DNA from: Fretibacterium fastidiosum
GTDB taxonomy: Bacteria; Synergistota; Synergistia; Synergistales; Aminobacteriaceae
DNA length: 64,000 nucleotides
Direction: 5' to 3'
NCBI RefSeq assembly: GCF_964642095.1
Contig: NZ_OZ209244.1
Span: forward strand, 1,922,001 to 1,986,000
Part shown: piece by piece, positions 34,258 to 42,856 of the stretch
Layout of the letters: the number at the start of each line of letters is the position of its first letter
Position numbering within the stretch: the first letter of the stretch is position 1
The notes under the pieces: model-generated
Seen by the model: only the letters and a program-made list of their open reading frames with translations
Told to the model about the DNA's origin: nothing
Database searches by the model: none
Program-made: the position numbers and the translations under genes

Positions 34258-35351
34258 CGGAGGGAGAACGGGCCGCCGCATCCCTCTATCGCCGTGCGCT
34301 GGAGCGCATGGGCGAGGTCGAACGGGCGCGGGAGCGGGATCACGGGGCGATCCCCTACGACCTCTCCCTCCGCGCCCTCGCGGGGCCCTTCCTGGAGGCG
34401 GGGATGAGGCAGGGGTGGCTGCCCTGCGGAGGCAGGGTGCTCGCCGCCGTGTCGGGGGGTGGGGACTCGATGGCCCTCCTCTGGCTCTTCAAGACCTTTT
34501 ACGACGGCCCCCTGACCGTCGCCCACGTGAACCACGGCATCCGGGGAGGGGAGGCCGACGCGGATGCGGCCTTCGTGCGAGACGCGGCGGAGGGATGGGG
34601 CGTGCCCTTCATGGAACGGACCCTGGACGTTCCGGGGGAACGGGCGCGGGGGGAGTCCATCGAGGCTGCGGCACGACGGCTGCGCTACCGGGCGCTCCTC
34701 GAGATGGCGGAGGCCTGCGGCGCTGTGGGCGTCGCCCTGGGGCACAATCGCGACGACCTGGCGGAGACAGTGCTCTTCAACCTGCTGCGGGGCGCGGGCG
34801 TGCGGGGTGCCGTGGGGATGCCGGAGCGGCGGGGCCTCCTGTTCCGCCCGGTGATCGGCATGAGCCGCGACCTGCTGCGCCGGGTCCTGAGGGTCCGGGG
34901 CATCGCCTGGCGCGAGGACGGGACGAACGCGGACGCGGGCTGCACCCGGAACTTCCTGCGGCTTGAGCTCATGCCCCTCCTGGCGCGGCGCGTGAATGCG
35001 CGGGCGGCGGAGCACCTGGCGGCCTTCGGCGCGGAGATGCGGGAGCTGCGCGGCGAGGAGGAGGCCCGTGGGGCGCAGCTCCTGGCGGGGCTGGCGCTGG
35101 AGGAGGAAGCGGGCCTCCTGGCCCTGGACCGGGCGGGCGCGGCGGCCCTCACGCCGCGGGAGCGGACGCTGGTGCTCCGCGCCGCGGGCCGCAGGCTGGG
35201 GCTGGCGGCGCTCCCAAGGGGCCGGAGCCTGGAGTTGGCGCGCCTCATGGGGCGCGCCGGCCCCTTCGTCTTTCAGTGGGGCGGGGGCGCGTCGGTCCTG
35301 GGGGAGCGCGGCAGGCTCCGCTGGACGGCGCCGACAGAGCGCCCCCAATAG
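34254..35351 (+). CDS. tilS: tRNA(Ile)-lysidine synthase
   Basis: The 365-residue N-type ATP pyrophosphatase has its P-loop AAVSGGGDS at about 64-72, NHGIRGGEADADAAFV, and ALGHNRDDLAETVLFN. It modifies C34 of tRNA-Ile(CAU) to lysidine. About 50 extra residues precede the usual family start. The C-terminal domain is short. The tilS-hpt-ftsH order is a conserved bacterial arrangement and supports all three calls. Confidence 0.92.
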   Translation: MTEGERAAASLYRRALERMGEVERARERDHGAIPYDLSLRALAGPFLEAGMRQGWLPCGGRVLAAVSGGGDSMALLWLFKTFYDGPLTVAHVNHGIRGGEADADAAFVRDAAEGWGVPFMERTLDVPGERARGESIEAAARRLRYRALLEMAEACGAVGVALGHNRDDLAETVLFNLLRGAGVRGAVGMPERRGLLFRPVIGMSRDLLRRVLRVRGIAWREDGTNADAGCTRNFLRLELMPLLARRVNARAAEHLAAFGAEMRELRGEEEARGAQLLAGLALEEEAGLLALDRAGAAALTPRERTLVLRAAGRRLGLAALPRGRSLELARLMGRAGPFVFQWGGGASVLGERGRLRWTAPTERPQ

Positions 35352-35398
35352 CTTGAGGCACGGATTTTTCATCATTACTTTACGGGAGAAGATTGCAG

Positions 35399-35941
35399 AT
35401 GGCGAAGGAGTACAGGCTCGGCGAGGTGCTGCTCTCGCGGGAGAGGATCGCGGAGCGTGTGGCGGAGCTGGCGCGTGAGATCGCGTCGGACAACGGGGGC
35501 AGGCGGGAGCTGCTCGTCGTGGGTATCCTGACGGGGGCGGTGTTCTTCTTGACGGACCTGGTGCGGGAGATGCCGGACGACCTGGACGTGCACATCGACT
35601 TCATGTCGGTCTCGTCCTACGCGGACGCGACGAAGAGCAGCGGCGTCGTGCGCATCTTGCACGACCTGAAGAACAGCGTTGAGGGCATCGACGTGCTCAT
35701 CGTGGAGGACATCGTGGACACGGGGCTGACGCTGTCCTACCTGCAGGACCTCCTGCGGGCCCGCAGGCCGGCAAGCCTCAGGACCTGCGTCCTGCTGGAC
35801 AAGAGCGCGCGGCGGGAGACGGCGGTGAAGGTCGATTACTGCGGCTTTGAGATACCGGACGCCTTCGTCGTGGGCTACGGGCTGGACTGTGCCGGAAGGT
35901 GGCGTCACCTGAAGGACATCCGCAGCGTCGAGGCCCTGTGA
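35399..35941 (+). CDS. hpt: Hypoxanthine phosphoribosyltransferase
   Basis: The 180-residue product has the PRPP motif VLIVEDIVDTGLTL with E103, D104 and D107, plus VDYCGFEIPDAFVVGYGLD near the C-terminus, typical of HPRT. It salvages hypoxanthine and guanine to nucleotides. ATG 35399 is ten bases after GGGAG; TTG 35393 in frame is possible. Confidence 0.94.
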   Translation: MAKEYRLGEVLLSRERIAERVAELAREIASDNGGRRELLVVGILTGAVFFLTDLVREMPDDLDVHIDFMSVSSYADATKSSGVVRILHDLKNSVEGIDVLIVEDIVDTGLTLSYLQDLLRARRPASLRTCVLLDKSARRETAVKVDYCGFEIPDAFVVGYGLDCAGRWRHLKDIRSVEAL

Positions 35942-35978
35942 CCCCTGCGGGGCCCGGCGCGTATCCGCAATATCCTGT

Positions 35979-36007
35979 TTGGACTGCGGCGGCCTTAATG
36001 TTACAAT
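35979..36007 (+). promoter_or_regulatory. Possible promoter of ftsH
   Basis: TTGGAC (35979-35984), 17 bases, TACAAT (36002-36007), in the gap between hpt and ftsH. Confidence 0.5.
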
Positions 36008-36108
36008 AAAGCGTTGTCGTCGGTCGCCTCAGGATGCGGGCGTTCCGCGGCGGAGCAGTCGATGTGGGCCCCCGGAGGCTGGGGCGGGCCCGTGAGAGGG
36101 GCGATGTT

Positions 36109-38094
36109 TTGGGGCGAGTGGTTAAGAATCTGGGCCTTTACCTGGTCCTCATCCTGCTGGTGGTGAGCATGGTCAACGTTTTCATGACGCCGGAGGAAGC
36201 CCAGAAGCAATACAGCGAGATCAGCTACAGTTCATTCCTCACGGAGCTGGAGGGGGGGCGCATCCGCATCCTTCAGATCCGGAACAACACCCTGCCGGGG
36301 GAGTCCTCATCCGCCGTCCTGCGGGGCGAGCTGAAGGACGGGAAGCGTTTTCTGACCTACGGCGTGGACGTCAGCGGCCTTGCGGACCGGGCGTCCCGCG
36401 CCGGAGTGGTGGTGACGGTGGAGGCGCCTCAGAAGACCTCCTGGTGGATGTCGATGCTCTCCTCCCTCGTCCCGACGCTGCTCCTGGTTGGCGTGTGGGT
36501 CTTCTTCCTCTACAACATGCAGGGCGGCGGCGGGAAGGTCGTCTCCTTCGCCAAGAGCAAGGCGAAGCTCTTCCTGGACAACCGCCCCAAGGTGACGTTC
36601 GCGGACGTGGCGGGCTGCGAGGAGTCCAAGGAGGAGCTGCAGGAGGTCGTGCAGTTCCTGAAGTCGCCCGAGAAGTTCACGAGGCTGGGCGCCAAGGTCC
36701 CCCGCGGCGTGCTCCTCCTGGGGCCTCCCGGCACGGGGAAGACGCTCCTGGCCCGCGCTGCGGCGGGGGAGGCCAACGTCCCCTTCTTCAGCGTCAGCGG
36801 ATCGGACTTCGTCGAGATGTTCGTGGGGGTCGGCGCTGCGCGCGTCCGTGACCTCTTTGAGCAGGCCAAGAAGTACCAGCCCTGCCTCATCTTCATCGAC
36901 GAGATGGACGCGGTGGGACGCCACAGGGGCGCGGGGCTGGGCGGAGGGCACGACGAGCGCGAGCAGACGCTGAACCAGCTCCTGGTGGAGCTGGACGGCT
37001 TTGACGACACCAGCAGCACCATCCTCATCGCGGCAACGAACCGGCCCGACATCCTGGACCCGGCGCTTCTGCGCCCCGGCCGTTTCGACCGTCACATCGT
37101 GGTGGACCGCCCGGACGTCAACGGCCGCGAGGAGATCCTGAAGGTACACATGAAGGGCAAGAAGTTCTCGGACGACGTGGACACGGGCATCCTGGCGCGG
37201 CGGACGCCCGGCTTTGTGGGGGCGGACCTGGCGAACCTCATCAACGAGGCGGCGCTGCTTGCGGCGCGTCACGACAAGAACCGCATCGACATGGAGGAGC
37301 TTGAGGAGGGGATCGAGCGCGTGATGGCGGGGCCTGAGCGGCGAAGCCGCCTCATCAGCGATCGGGAGAAGAAGATCATCGCCTACCACGAGGTGGGACA
37401 CGCCATCGTCGCGAAGGTGCTGCCGGACAGCGACCCGGTGCACAAGATCTCCATCATCCCGCGTGGGCACGCCGCGCTGGGTTACACGCTGCAGCTGCCG
37501 GAGGAGGACCGGTTCCTCCGGTCCAGGTCCGACCTCCTGAACCGGATATCCATCCTGCTCAGTGGGCGCGTGGCGGAAGAGATCGTGTTCGGCGACGTCA
37601 CGAGCGGCGCGGCCAACGACCTGGAGCGCTCCACCCAGACGGCCCGCCAGATGGTGACGGAGCTGGGCATGAGCGAGAGGCTGGGGTTGGTGAAGCTGGG
37701 CAACAAGCACGAGGAGATCTTCCTGGGTCGGGACATCTCCGAGGAGCGAAACTACAGCGAGGAGATCGCCTACGCCATCGACCAGGAGGTCAAGGCGATC
37801 ATCGACTCCTGCTACGACAAGGCGCGCGCGATCCTCGAGGAGCACCGTGAGCTCATGGACCGGATCGCGGGGATACTCCTGGAGCGCGAGGTCCTGGATC
37901 GGTCGGAGTTCGACGTCCTGATGGAGGGTGGGGAGCTGCCCCCCAGGTCGGCGAAGAAGGCCGAGGCCTCGAAGCCCGCTGCGGATGGCGACGCGAAGGC
38001 GCCGGACGATGTCCCCGAAAAGGAACGGGACCTGACGCCGCCTCTGCCGGAGAACCGGGTGGACGGCCTGCCGAAGAACGGCCTTCTGGGTTGA
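36109..38094 (+). CDS. ftsH: ATP-dependent zinc metalloprotease FtsH
   Basis: The 661-residue membrane protease has membrane helices at about 8-26 and 115-136, an AAA module with Walker A GPPGTGKT (205-212), Walker B LIFIDEMDAVG and the second region of homology ending LRPGRFDR. The peptidase HEVGH is at 427-431, with the third zinc ligand in ANDLE. It degrades membrane and regulatory proteins. TTG 36109 is chosen because it gives GRVVKNLGLYLVLI, the family N-terminus, behind GAGAGGGG; GTG 36118 is the alternative. Confidence 0.95.
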   Translation: MGRVVKNLGLYLVLILLVVSMVNVFMTPEEAQKQYSEISYSSFLTELEGGRIRILQIRNNTLPGESSSAVLRGELKDGKRFLTYGVDVSGLADRASRAGVVVTVEAPQKTSWWMSMLSSLVPTLLLVGVWVFFLYNMQGGGGKVVSFAKSKAKLFLDNRPKVTFADVAGCEESKEELQEVVQFLKSPEKFTRLGAKVPRGVLLLGPPGTGKTLLARAAAGEANVPFFSVSGSDFVEMFVGVGAARVRDLFEQAKKYQPCLIFIDEMDAVGRHRGAGLGGGHDEREQTLNQLLVELDGFDDTSSTILIAATNRPDILDPALLRPGRFDRHIVVDRPDVNGREEILKVHMKGKKFSDDVDTGILARRTPGFVGADLANLINEAALLAARHDKNRIDMEELEEGIERVMAGPERRSRLISDREKKIIAYHEVGHAIVAKVLPDSDPVHKISIIPRGHAALGYTLQLPEEDRFLRSRSDLLNRISILLSGRVAEEIVFGDVTSGAANDLERSTQTARQMVTELGMSERLGLVKLGNKHEEIFLGRDISEERNYSEEIAYAIDQEVKAIIDSCYDKARAILEEHRELMDRIAGILLEREVLDRSEFDVLMEGGELPPRSAKKAEASKPAADGDAKAPDDVPEKERDLTPPLPENRVDGLPKNGLLG

Positions 38095-38107
38095 AGGGAA
38101 ATCTTGC

Positions 38108-38138
38108 AATGCCCCCTCTCTTTGAGGGGGCATTTTTG
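38108..38138 (+). terminator. Terminator after ftsH
   Basis: Eleven-base arms (AATGCCCCCTC with complement) around a five-base loop, followed by a T run, 13 bases after the ftsH stop. Confidence 0.9.
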
Positions 38139-38319
38139 TGGAGCGGCTTCGCTGGAAGAAGAACGCGGACAGGTGGACAGGGTCTTACGTCGGATGCACG
38201 AATCGTGTGACCGCCGTGCCTCGCGGCCATTTGCGCGCCGGAGGTACGGTATCTTTTCCCGCCCTTCTGTTGTAAGATGTCCTCGGACAGCGTGCAAGGC
38301 CGCTGGGAGGAGGCTTCAC

Positions 38320-40365
38320 TTGATACAAAAAAACTTTATCCTGCACTCGGAGTGGCCGCCGGCGGGCGACCAGCCGGAGGCCATCGAAGCCCTGAGGCGA
38401 GGCCTCGATGCCGGGCAGCGCTTTCAGACGCTGATGGGCGTCACGGGCAGTGGCAAGACCTTTACGATGGCCAACCTCATCGCCGCGGCGAACCGGCCGG
38501 CCCTCGTCCTGGCACACAACAAGACGCTGGCGGCGCAGCTCTACAGCGAGTTCAAGCAGTTCTTTCCGGAGAACGCCGTCCACTATTTCGTCTCCTACTA
38601 CGACTACTACCAGCCGGAGGCCTACATCCCGTCGAGCGACACCTACATCGAAAAGGACGCCTCCATCAACGACCGCATCGAGCGCCTGCGCCTGGCGGCC
38701 ACGAAGGCCCTGATCGAGCGGCGGGACGTACTGGTCGTCGCGAGCGTCTCCTGCATCTACGGCCTGGGCAAGCGCGACAACTACGAAAACGCCATCTTCT
38801 CCTTCAAGGAGGGGGACCGCATGGAGCACCGCACCTTCCTGGAGCGCCTGCTGGAGAACTACTACGAGCGCAACGACACGTCGCTCGAGCCGGGTAAGTT
38901 CCGCGTGCGGGGCGACACCATCGAGATATTTCCGGCCTACGCCGAGACCTGCATCCGCGTGTCGTTCTTCGACGACGAGATCGAGCGCATCGACCAGGTG
39001 GACCCCCTGAGGGGGACGTCGGTGGAGCACACGCCGGAGGCCTCGATCTTCCCCGCGCAGCACTACGTCACGCAGACGGACGCCATCGCGCGCTCCCTCC
39101 CCCTGATCCAAGAGGAGCTGGAGCGGATGGAAAGGCGCTTCAACGAGGCGAACAAGCCCCTGGAGGCGGAGCGCATCCGGATGCGCACGCGCTACGACAT
39201 GGAGATGCTGGGGGAGGTGGGGTACTGCTCCGGGATCGAGAACTACTCGGTCTACCTAGACGGACGAAAGCACGGAGAGCCGCCGGGCACGCTGATCGAC
39301 TTCTTCCCGGAGGACTTTCTGCTGTTCGTGGACGAGTCGCACATCACGCTGCCCCAGGTTCGGGGCATGTTCAACGGCGACCGGGCGCGCAAGACCGTGC
39401 TGGTGGAGAACGGGTTTCGCCTGCCCTCCTGCCTGGACAACCGCCCCCTCCAGTGGGACGAGTTCAAGGAGCACATGCACCAGGCCGTGTTCGTTTCTGC
39501 CACGCCGGGGGACTACGAGGTGGAGGTCTCCTCTCAGGTGGTGGAGCAGGTGATCCGGCCCACGGGCGTCCCGGACCCGATGGTGGAGGTCCTGCCGGCC
39601 CGAACTCAGGTGGACGACCTGGTGGAGAGGCTGCGGGGTGTGACGGAGCGCGGAGAGCGGGCGCTGGTCCTGACGCTGACGAAGCGCTCCTCCGAGGACC
39701 TGGCGGACTACCTGAGCGAGCTGAAGTTCAAGGTCAAGTACATCCATTCGGAGCTCAACACCTTTGAGCGGGCGGAACTGATCCACGGCCTGCGCGTGGG
39801 CGACGTGCAGGTGCTGGTGGGCATCAACCTGCTTCGGGAGGGGATGGACCTGCCGGAGGTGACGCTGGTGGCCATCCTGGACGCGGACCGCGAGGGGTAT
39901 CTGCGCTCCTACCGCTCCCTGATTCAGATCATGGGGCGGGCGGCCCGGAACGTGGACAGCAGGGTGCTGCTCTACGCGGACGCGGAGACGGAGAGCATCG
40001 CCCGCGCCGTGAAGGAGACCCGGCGGCGGCGGGCGCTGCAGATGGCGTTCAACGAGAGACACGGCATCGTCCCCCGCAGCGTGGAGAAGGAGGTCACGAC
40101 GCTCCTGCCCCCGGAGCTCCTGGAGGCCTATCGGCTGGACGGCGTCGGGGCGAGGGAGGGGGAGGCGGCCCCGGCGAAGCCTGAGATGTCCGTCAAGGAG
40201 ATGGAGCGCGCCATGTGGGAGGCTGTGGAGCGCCTGGACTTTGAGCGCGCAGCGGCGCTGCGGGACCTGATCGCGGAGGCGCGAGGGGTCAGCGTGGAGC
40301 GCAAGCCCTCGCCCAGGGGGTTTCGCTCCCGCCCCCGCCGCGCGCGGGAGAGGACGCGGAAATAA
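38320..40365 (+). CDS. uvrB: UvrABC system protein B
   Basis: The 681-residue product has Walker A GVTGSGKT at 40-47, the DNA-wedging beta-hairpin YYDYYQPEAYIPSSDTYIEK, DESH, the helicase phrase QIMGRAARNVDSRV, and a C-terminal UVR domain (MWEAVERLDFERAAALRDLI) for UvrC contact. It acts in nucleotide excision repair. The TTG start at 38320 is eight bases after GGGAGGAGG; the open frame further upstream overlaps the ftsH terminator. Confidence 0.96.
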   Translation: MIQKNFILHSEWPPAGDQPEAIEALRRGLDAGQRFQTLMGVTGSGKTFTMANLIAAANRPALVLAHNKTLAAQLYSEFKQFFPENAVHYFVSYYDYYQPEAYIPSSDTYIEKDASINDRIERLRLAATKALIERRDVLVVASVSCIYGLGKRDNYENAIFSFKEGDRMEHRTFLERLLENYYERNDTSLEPGKFRVRGDTIEIFPAYAETCIRVSFFDDEIERIDQVDPLRGTSVEHTPEASIFPAQHYVTQTDAIARSLPLIQEELERMERRFNEANKPLEAERIRMRTRYDMEMLGEVGYCSGIENYSVYLDGRKHGEPPGTLIDFFPEDFLLFVDESHITLPQVRGMFNGDRARKTVLVENGFRLPSCLDNRPLQWDEFKEHMHQAVFVSATPGDYEVEVSSQVVEQVIRPTGVPDPMVEVLPARTQVDDLVERLRGVTERGERALVLTLTKRSSEDLADYLSELKFKVKYIHSELNTFERAELIHGLRVGDVQVLVGINLLREGMDLPEVTLVAILDADREGYLRSYRSLIQIMGRAARNVDSRVLLYADAETESIARAVKETRRRRALQMAFNERHGIVPRSVEKEVTTLLPPELLEAYRLDGVGAREGEAAPAKPEMSVKEMERAMWEAVERLDFERAAALRDLIAEARGVSVERKPSPRGFRSRPRRARERTRK

Positions 40366-40409
40366 GGCGTCCGGCTGCATGTGAACTGTATATGGAGGGG
40401 AAAAACTGC

Positions 40410-40970
40410 ATGTCGAAGGAAACGCTCCTGGTGGTGGATTGTCAGTACGACTTCATCGACGGATCGCTGGCCTGCTGCGGCGCGGAGGATGCGGTGAAAA
40501 ATGCCGTGGACTACATCAACGCGCACCCGGCCGTTCGGGTGCTCTACTCGGCGGACTGGCATGGAAAAGGGCACTGCAGCTTCAAGGAAAACGGCGGCCA
40601 GTGGCCGGAACACTGCGTTGCCGGCGAGCGCGGCAGCGCGATCCACGAGGCCTTCACGCGGGACGTGGCGCGCGCCGGGCAGCGGCCAGGGGAGGAAAAT
40701 GTCTACCATAAGGGCACGGACGACGGCCGGGAGGAGTATTCCGCCTTCGAGGCGCGGAACGCGGCGGGACGGACCGTGGGGCAGGACGCGGGAGAGTGCG
40801 TTGTCGTCTGTGGCATCGCAAGCGAGTTCTGCGTGCGCGAGAGCGCGCTGGATCTCCTGAGGACGGGGCGCAGGGTGACGCTCCTGGTGGACGCCGTCGG
40901 GTACGTGAACGCTGAAAAGCACCGTGAGAACCTGGCGGACCTTGAGGCGCAGGGCGCGACGATCGCCTGA
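40410..40970 (+). CDS. pncA: Nicotinamidase (isochorismatase family)
   Basis: The 186-residue product has the catalytic triad D10, K101 (VYHKGTD) and C141 (GIASEFCVR), and the metal ligands D49, H51 and H55 in SADWHGKGHCSF. With GQWPEHCV this is the nicotinamidase pattern. It converts nicotinamide to nicotinate for NAD salvage. ATG 40410 is 11 bases after GGAGG; ATG 40392 overlaps the ribosome site. Confidence 0.88.
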   Translation: MSKETLLVVDCQYDFIDGSLACCGAEDAVKNAVDYINAHPAVRVLYSADWHGKGHCSFKENGGQWPEHCVAGERGSAIHEAFTRDVARAGQRPGEENVYHKGTDDGREEYSAFEARNAAGRTVGQDAGECVVVCGIASEFCVRESALDLLRTGRRVTLLVDAVGYVNAEKHRENLADLEAQGATIA

Positions 40971-41288
40971 ACCCCGTCCCCACTCTACCGTATACTTCGT
41001 TGTTTTCGTTCGTCTTGCTCGACGTACCGTGATGTACGCCTTTGCTGCGGCTCGCAAAAGTCGCTTCGCCTGCGAAGGGTTTTAAAATGGAATGAGACGC
41101 AGGACACAGGTCGAGACAGTCGGTTGTGGTTTGATTCAGAACCCTTTGCGTCAATTTGCGTCAATCTGTGTCAAACTGGAGACGGGGGACGGATTCAAAT
41201 CCGTCCCCCGTCTCCAGTTTGAGGGTAGCGTTTTTTCAAAGGAGATACGAACGGCCTGCAAAGAGGAGGGGGTGTATCCCGTATTGTC
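40971..41288. other. 318-base intergenic stretch with REP-like sequence and a perfect 25-base inverted repeat
   Basis: No gene is visible. After pncA comes a motif with TTCGTTCGTCTTGCTCGACG, which looks like a dispersed repeat. Then come near-tandem copies of TGCGTCAA (about 41147-41173), and the inverted repeat listed separately. The convergent stop of the AspT-type gene is at its right end. The stretch marks the left edge of the lower-GC block. Confidence 0.6.
41171..41222. repeat. Perfect 25-base inverted repeat with 2-base loop
   Basis: Left arm 41171-41195 and right arm 41198-41222 pair without mismatch. The outer part reads TCAAACTGGAGACGG, the inner part ends GGATT. There is no T run, so it is not a normal terminator; it could act as a transcription barrier between convergent genes or be a REP/MITE-type repeat. 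Confidence 0.85.
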
Positions 41289-42542
41289 TCAAAGGAAGGT
41301 CATGAGAAATTGAGAGGCCAGCACGACCAACACCAAGGCAACGGGATAGGTTGCGGCGTAGGAGGCCGCCACGTCGTCCGTCTTGGCCACGTTGATCAAC
41401 GCGCCCAACGCCGGAGTGCTGGTCATGCCGCCAGTGATCGCGCCCAGGTTGTTGAGCAGGCAGAGCTTGACGACGTGTTTGGCGATGAAGTAGCCGACCA
41501 ATAAGGGGACGGTCGTCATCAGGGCACCGTAGAGGAACAGGATCAGGCCATATTCCCGAACGATGTCAACGAAGCCGGACCCGCCGGGCACGCCCGCCCC
41601 GATCAGGAACATCACGAGCCCAAACTCGCGAAATGCCTTGAGGAATCCCGCGCTGATCCGCATGTTGATCCGCCCGATCCGGCCAAAATGCCCCAGGATC
41701 AACCCCACGATGAGAGCTCCGCCCGTGTTCCCGAGCGAGAAGTGCGTTCCGAGAGGGAGGGGGAGCCGAACTTTGCCCAGCAAAATCCCCAAAACGACAG
41801 CCAAAGAAAGAGGACCGAGGCCGATAGGGTCGATGTCGAGCAGATTTTTTTGCGCATTTCCCTCCTGCCGGCGGTCTGGTGTAAACTCCAGTGGCTGGCC
41901 CGATGCGGCGTTGATCTTCTTTTGTTCCTCCAAGATGTTTGCTTTGACGAGCTTTGGGACGATCTGCACAAAGAGCACGACGCCGACAACTCCGAAAGGG
42001 TACCCAATGGCGTGGCCCACCGTGACCTCATTCAGAAGAAACTCGTTCGAGCGAACGATGTCCTGTGCTGCGGCGAAGCCGGGCGTTGTGGTTAAGGCTC
42101 CTGAGAGTATGCCGACGCCCATGGCCGAGTCTACGCTGGTCAGCAGGATTACCGCCGCGCACGTCAGGGCGCCGCTTCCGATGATGATCAATCCCAGAAA
42201 AGCATAGGATTTGACGTTTTTTTTGAGGTTGTGAAAGAAATTTGGGCCTGCAATAAACCCGACGGAAGTCACGAAACAGAGCAAACCCATTTCCTGAATG
42301 AGGGACATGCTGTGCTGCATGAATCCGCTTGAGACGGTAATGATTCCCATCTGGCGGAGGAGAGAAGCGTCTGAGTAAGCGAAGTGCCCAAAAAACAATG
42401 CGCTCAGAAAGACGCCCGCCGTTCCCAACTCCACGCCTTTGACCTTGATATCTCCCAATAGATATCCGATGAAGGTTATGCAGAATATGATGAACATCAT
42501 GCTGCGGCAACTTGAAAAGACGATCTCTTGAAAATAAGCCAT
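41289..42542 (-). CDS. AspT/YidE-type membrane exchanger (Asp-Al_Ex domain)
   Basis: The 417-residue integral membrane protein has about ten helices in two halves. Repeated family phrases are GILSGALTTTPGFAAA in the first half and NNLGAITGGMTSTPALGALI in the second, the duplicated T-P-A motif of the aspartate:alanine exchanger family. A soluble linker (about 215-250) joins the halves. A TrkA-C domain present in YidE/AspT is missing, so it is a short version. GGAGGAAC precedes ATG 42540-42542. Substrate is unknown; the neighbours suggest an amino or organic acid. Confidence 0.75.
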   Translation of the reverse strand: MAYFQEIVFSSCRSMMFIIFCITFIGYLLGDIKVKGVELGTAGVFLSALFFGHFAYSDASLLRQMGIITVSSGFMQHSMSLIQEMGLLCFVTSVGFIAGPNFFHNLKKNVKSYAFLGLIIIGSGALTCAAVILLTSVDSAMGVGILSGALTTTPGFAAAQDIVRSNEFLLNEVTVGHAIGYPFGVVGVVLFVQIVPKLVKANILEEQKKINAASGQPLEFTPDRRQEGNAQKNLLDIDPIGLGPLSLAVVLGILLGKVRLPLPLGTHFSLGNTGGALIVGLILGHFGRIGRINMRISAGFLKAFREFGLVMFLIGAGVPGGSGFVDIVREYGLILFLYGALMTTVPLLVGYFIAKHVVKLCLLNNLGAITGGMTSTPALGALINVAKTDDVAASYAATYPVALVLVVLASQFLMTFL

Positions 42543-42856
42543 CGATAGTTCCTCCGGGATGAGATTTAGATGAAGAGCCTTTATGAAAGGAGATGTTAAA
42601 CCTTGCGCATGGAGGAAGGTCAAGCCCTGGGCTTTGTGCTGGTCATGACAGGGATGCGCCAACTGACCACAATTGTCGGGAGGCGCTGAAAATTCAACTG
42701 AAAGATGCCGCAGGAACGAAGGGGTTGTCGCGTGGGGATTGCCTGAGTGGGGACGGCGGGCTCCCGCCGTCCCAGTCCGATCAGTCGAATCTTACAGGCG
42801 TTGTCCGATGGATGGTTGGGCTGTACTTATCCTGACGATCCGCGCTTCTGTCGATC
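42543..42856. other. 314-base gap with a promoter and a GC-rich hairpin
   Basis: No gene. It holds the promoter for the AspT-type gene (listed separately) and a near-perfect hairpin at 42750-42773 (11-base arms GGGACGGCGGG, 2-base loop) with no T run, which lies after the symporter stop codon and may partly terminate it. Confidence 0.6.
42595..42623 (-). promoter_or_regulatory. Promoter of the AspT-type exchanger gene
   Basis: On the minus strand TTGACC (42618-42623), 17 bases, TTTAAC (42595-42600), about 50 bases before the start codon. Confidence 0.55.
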
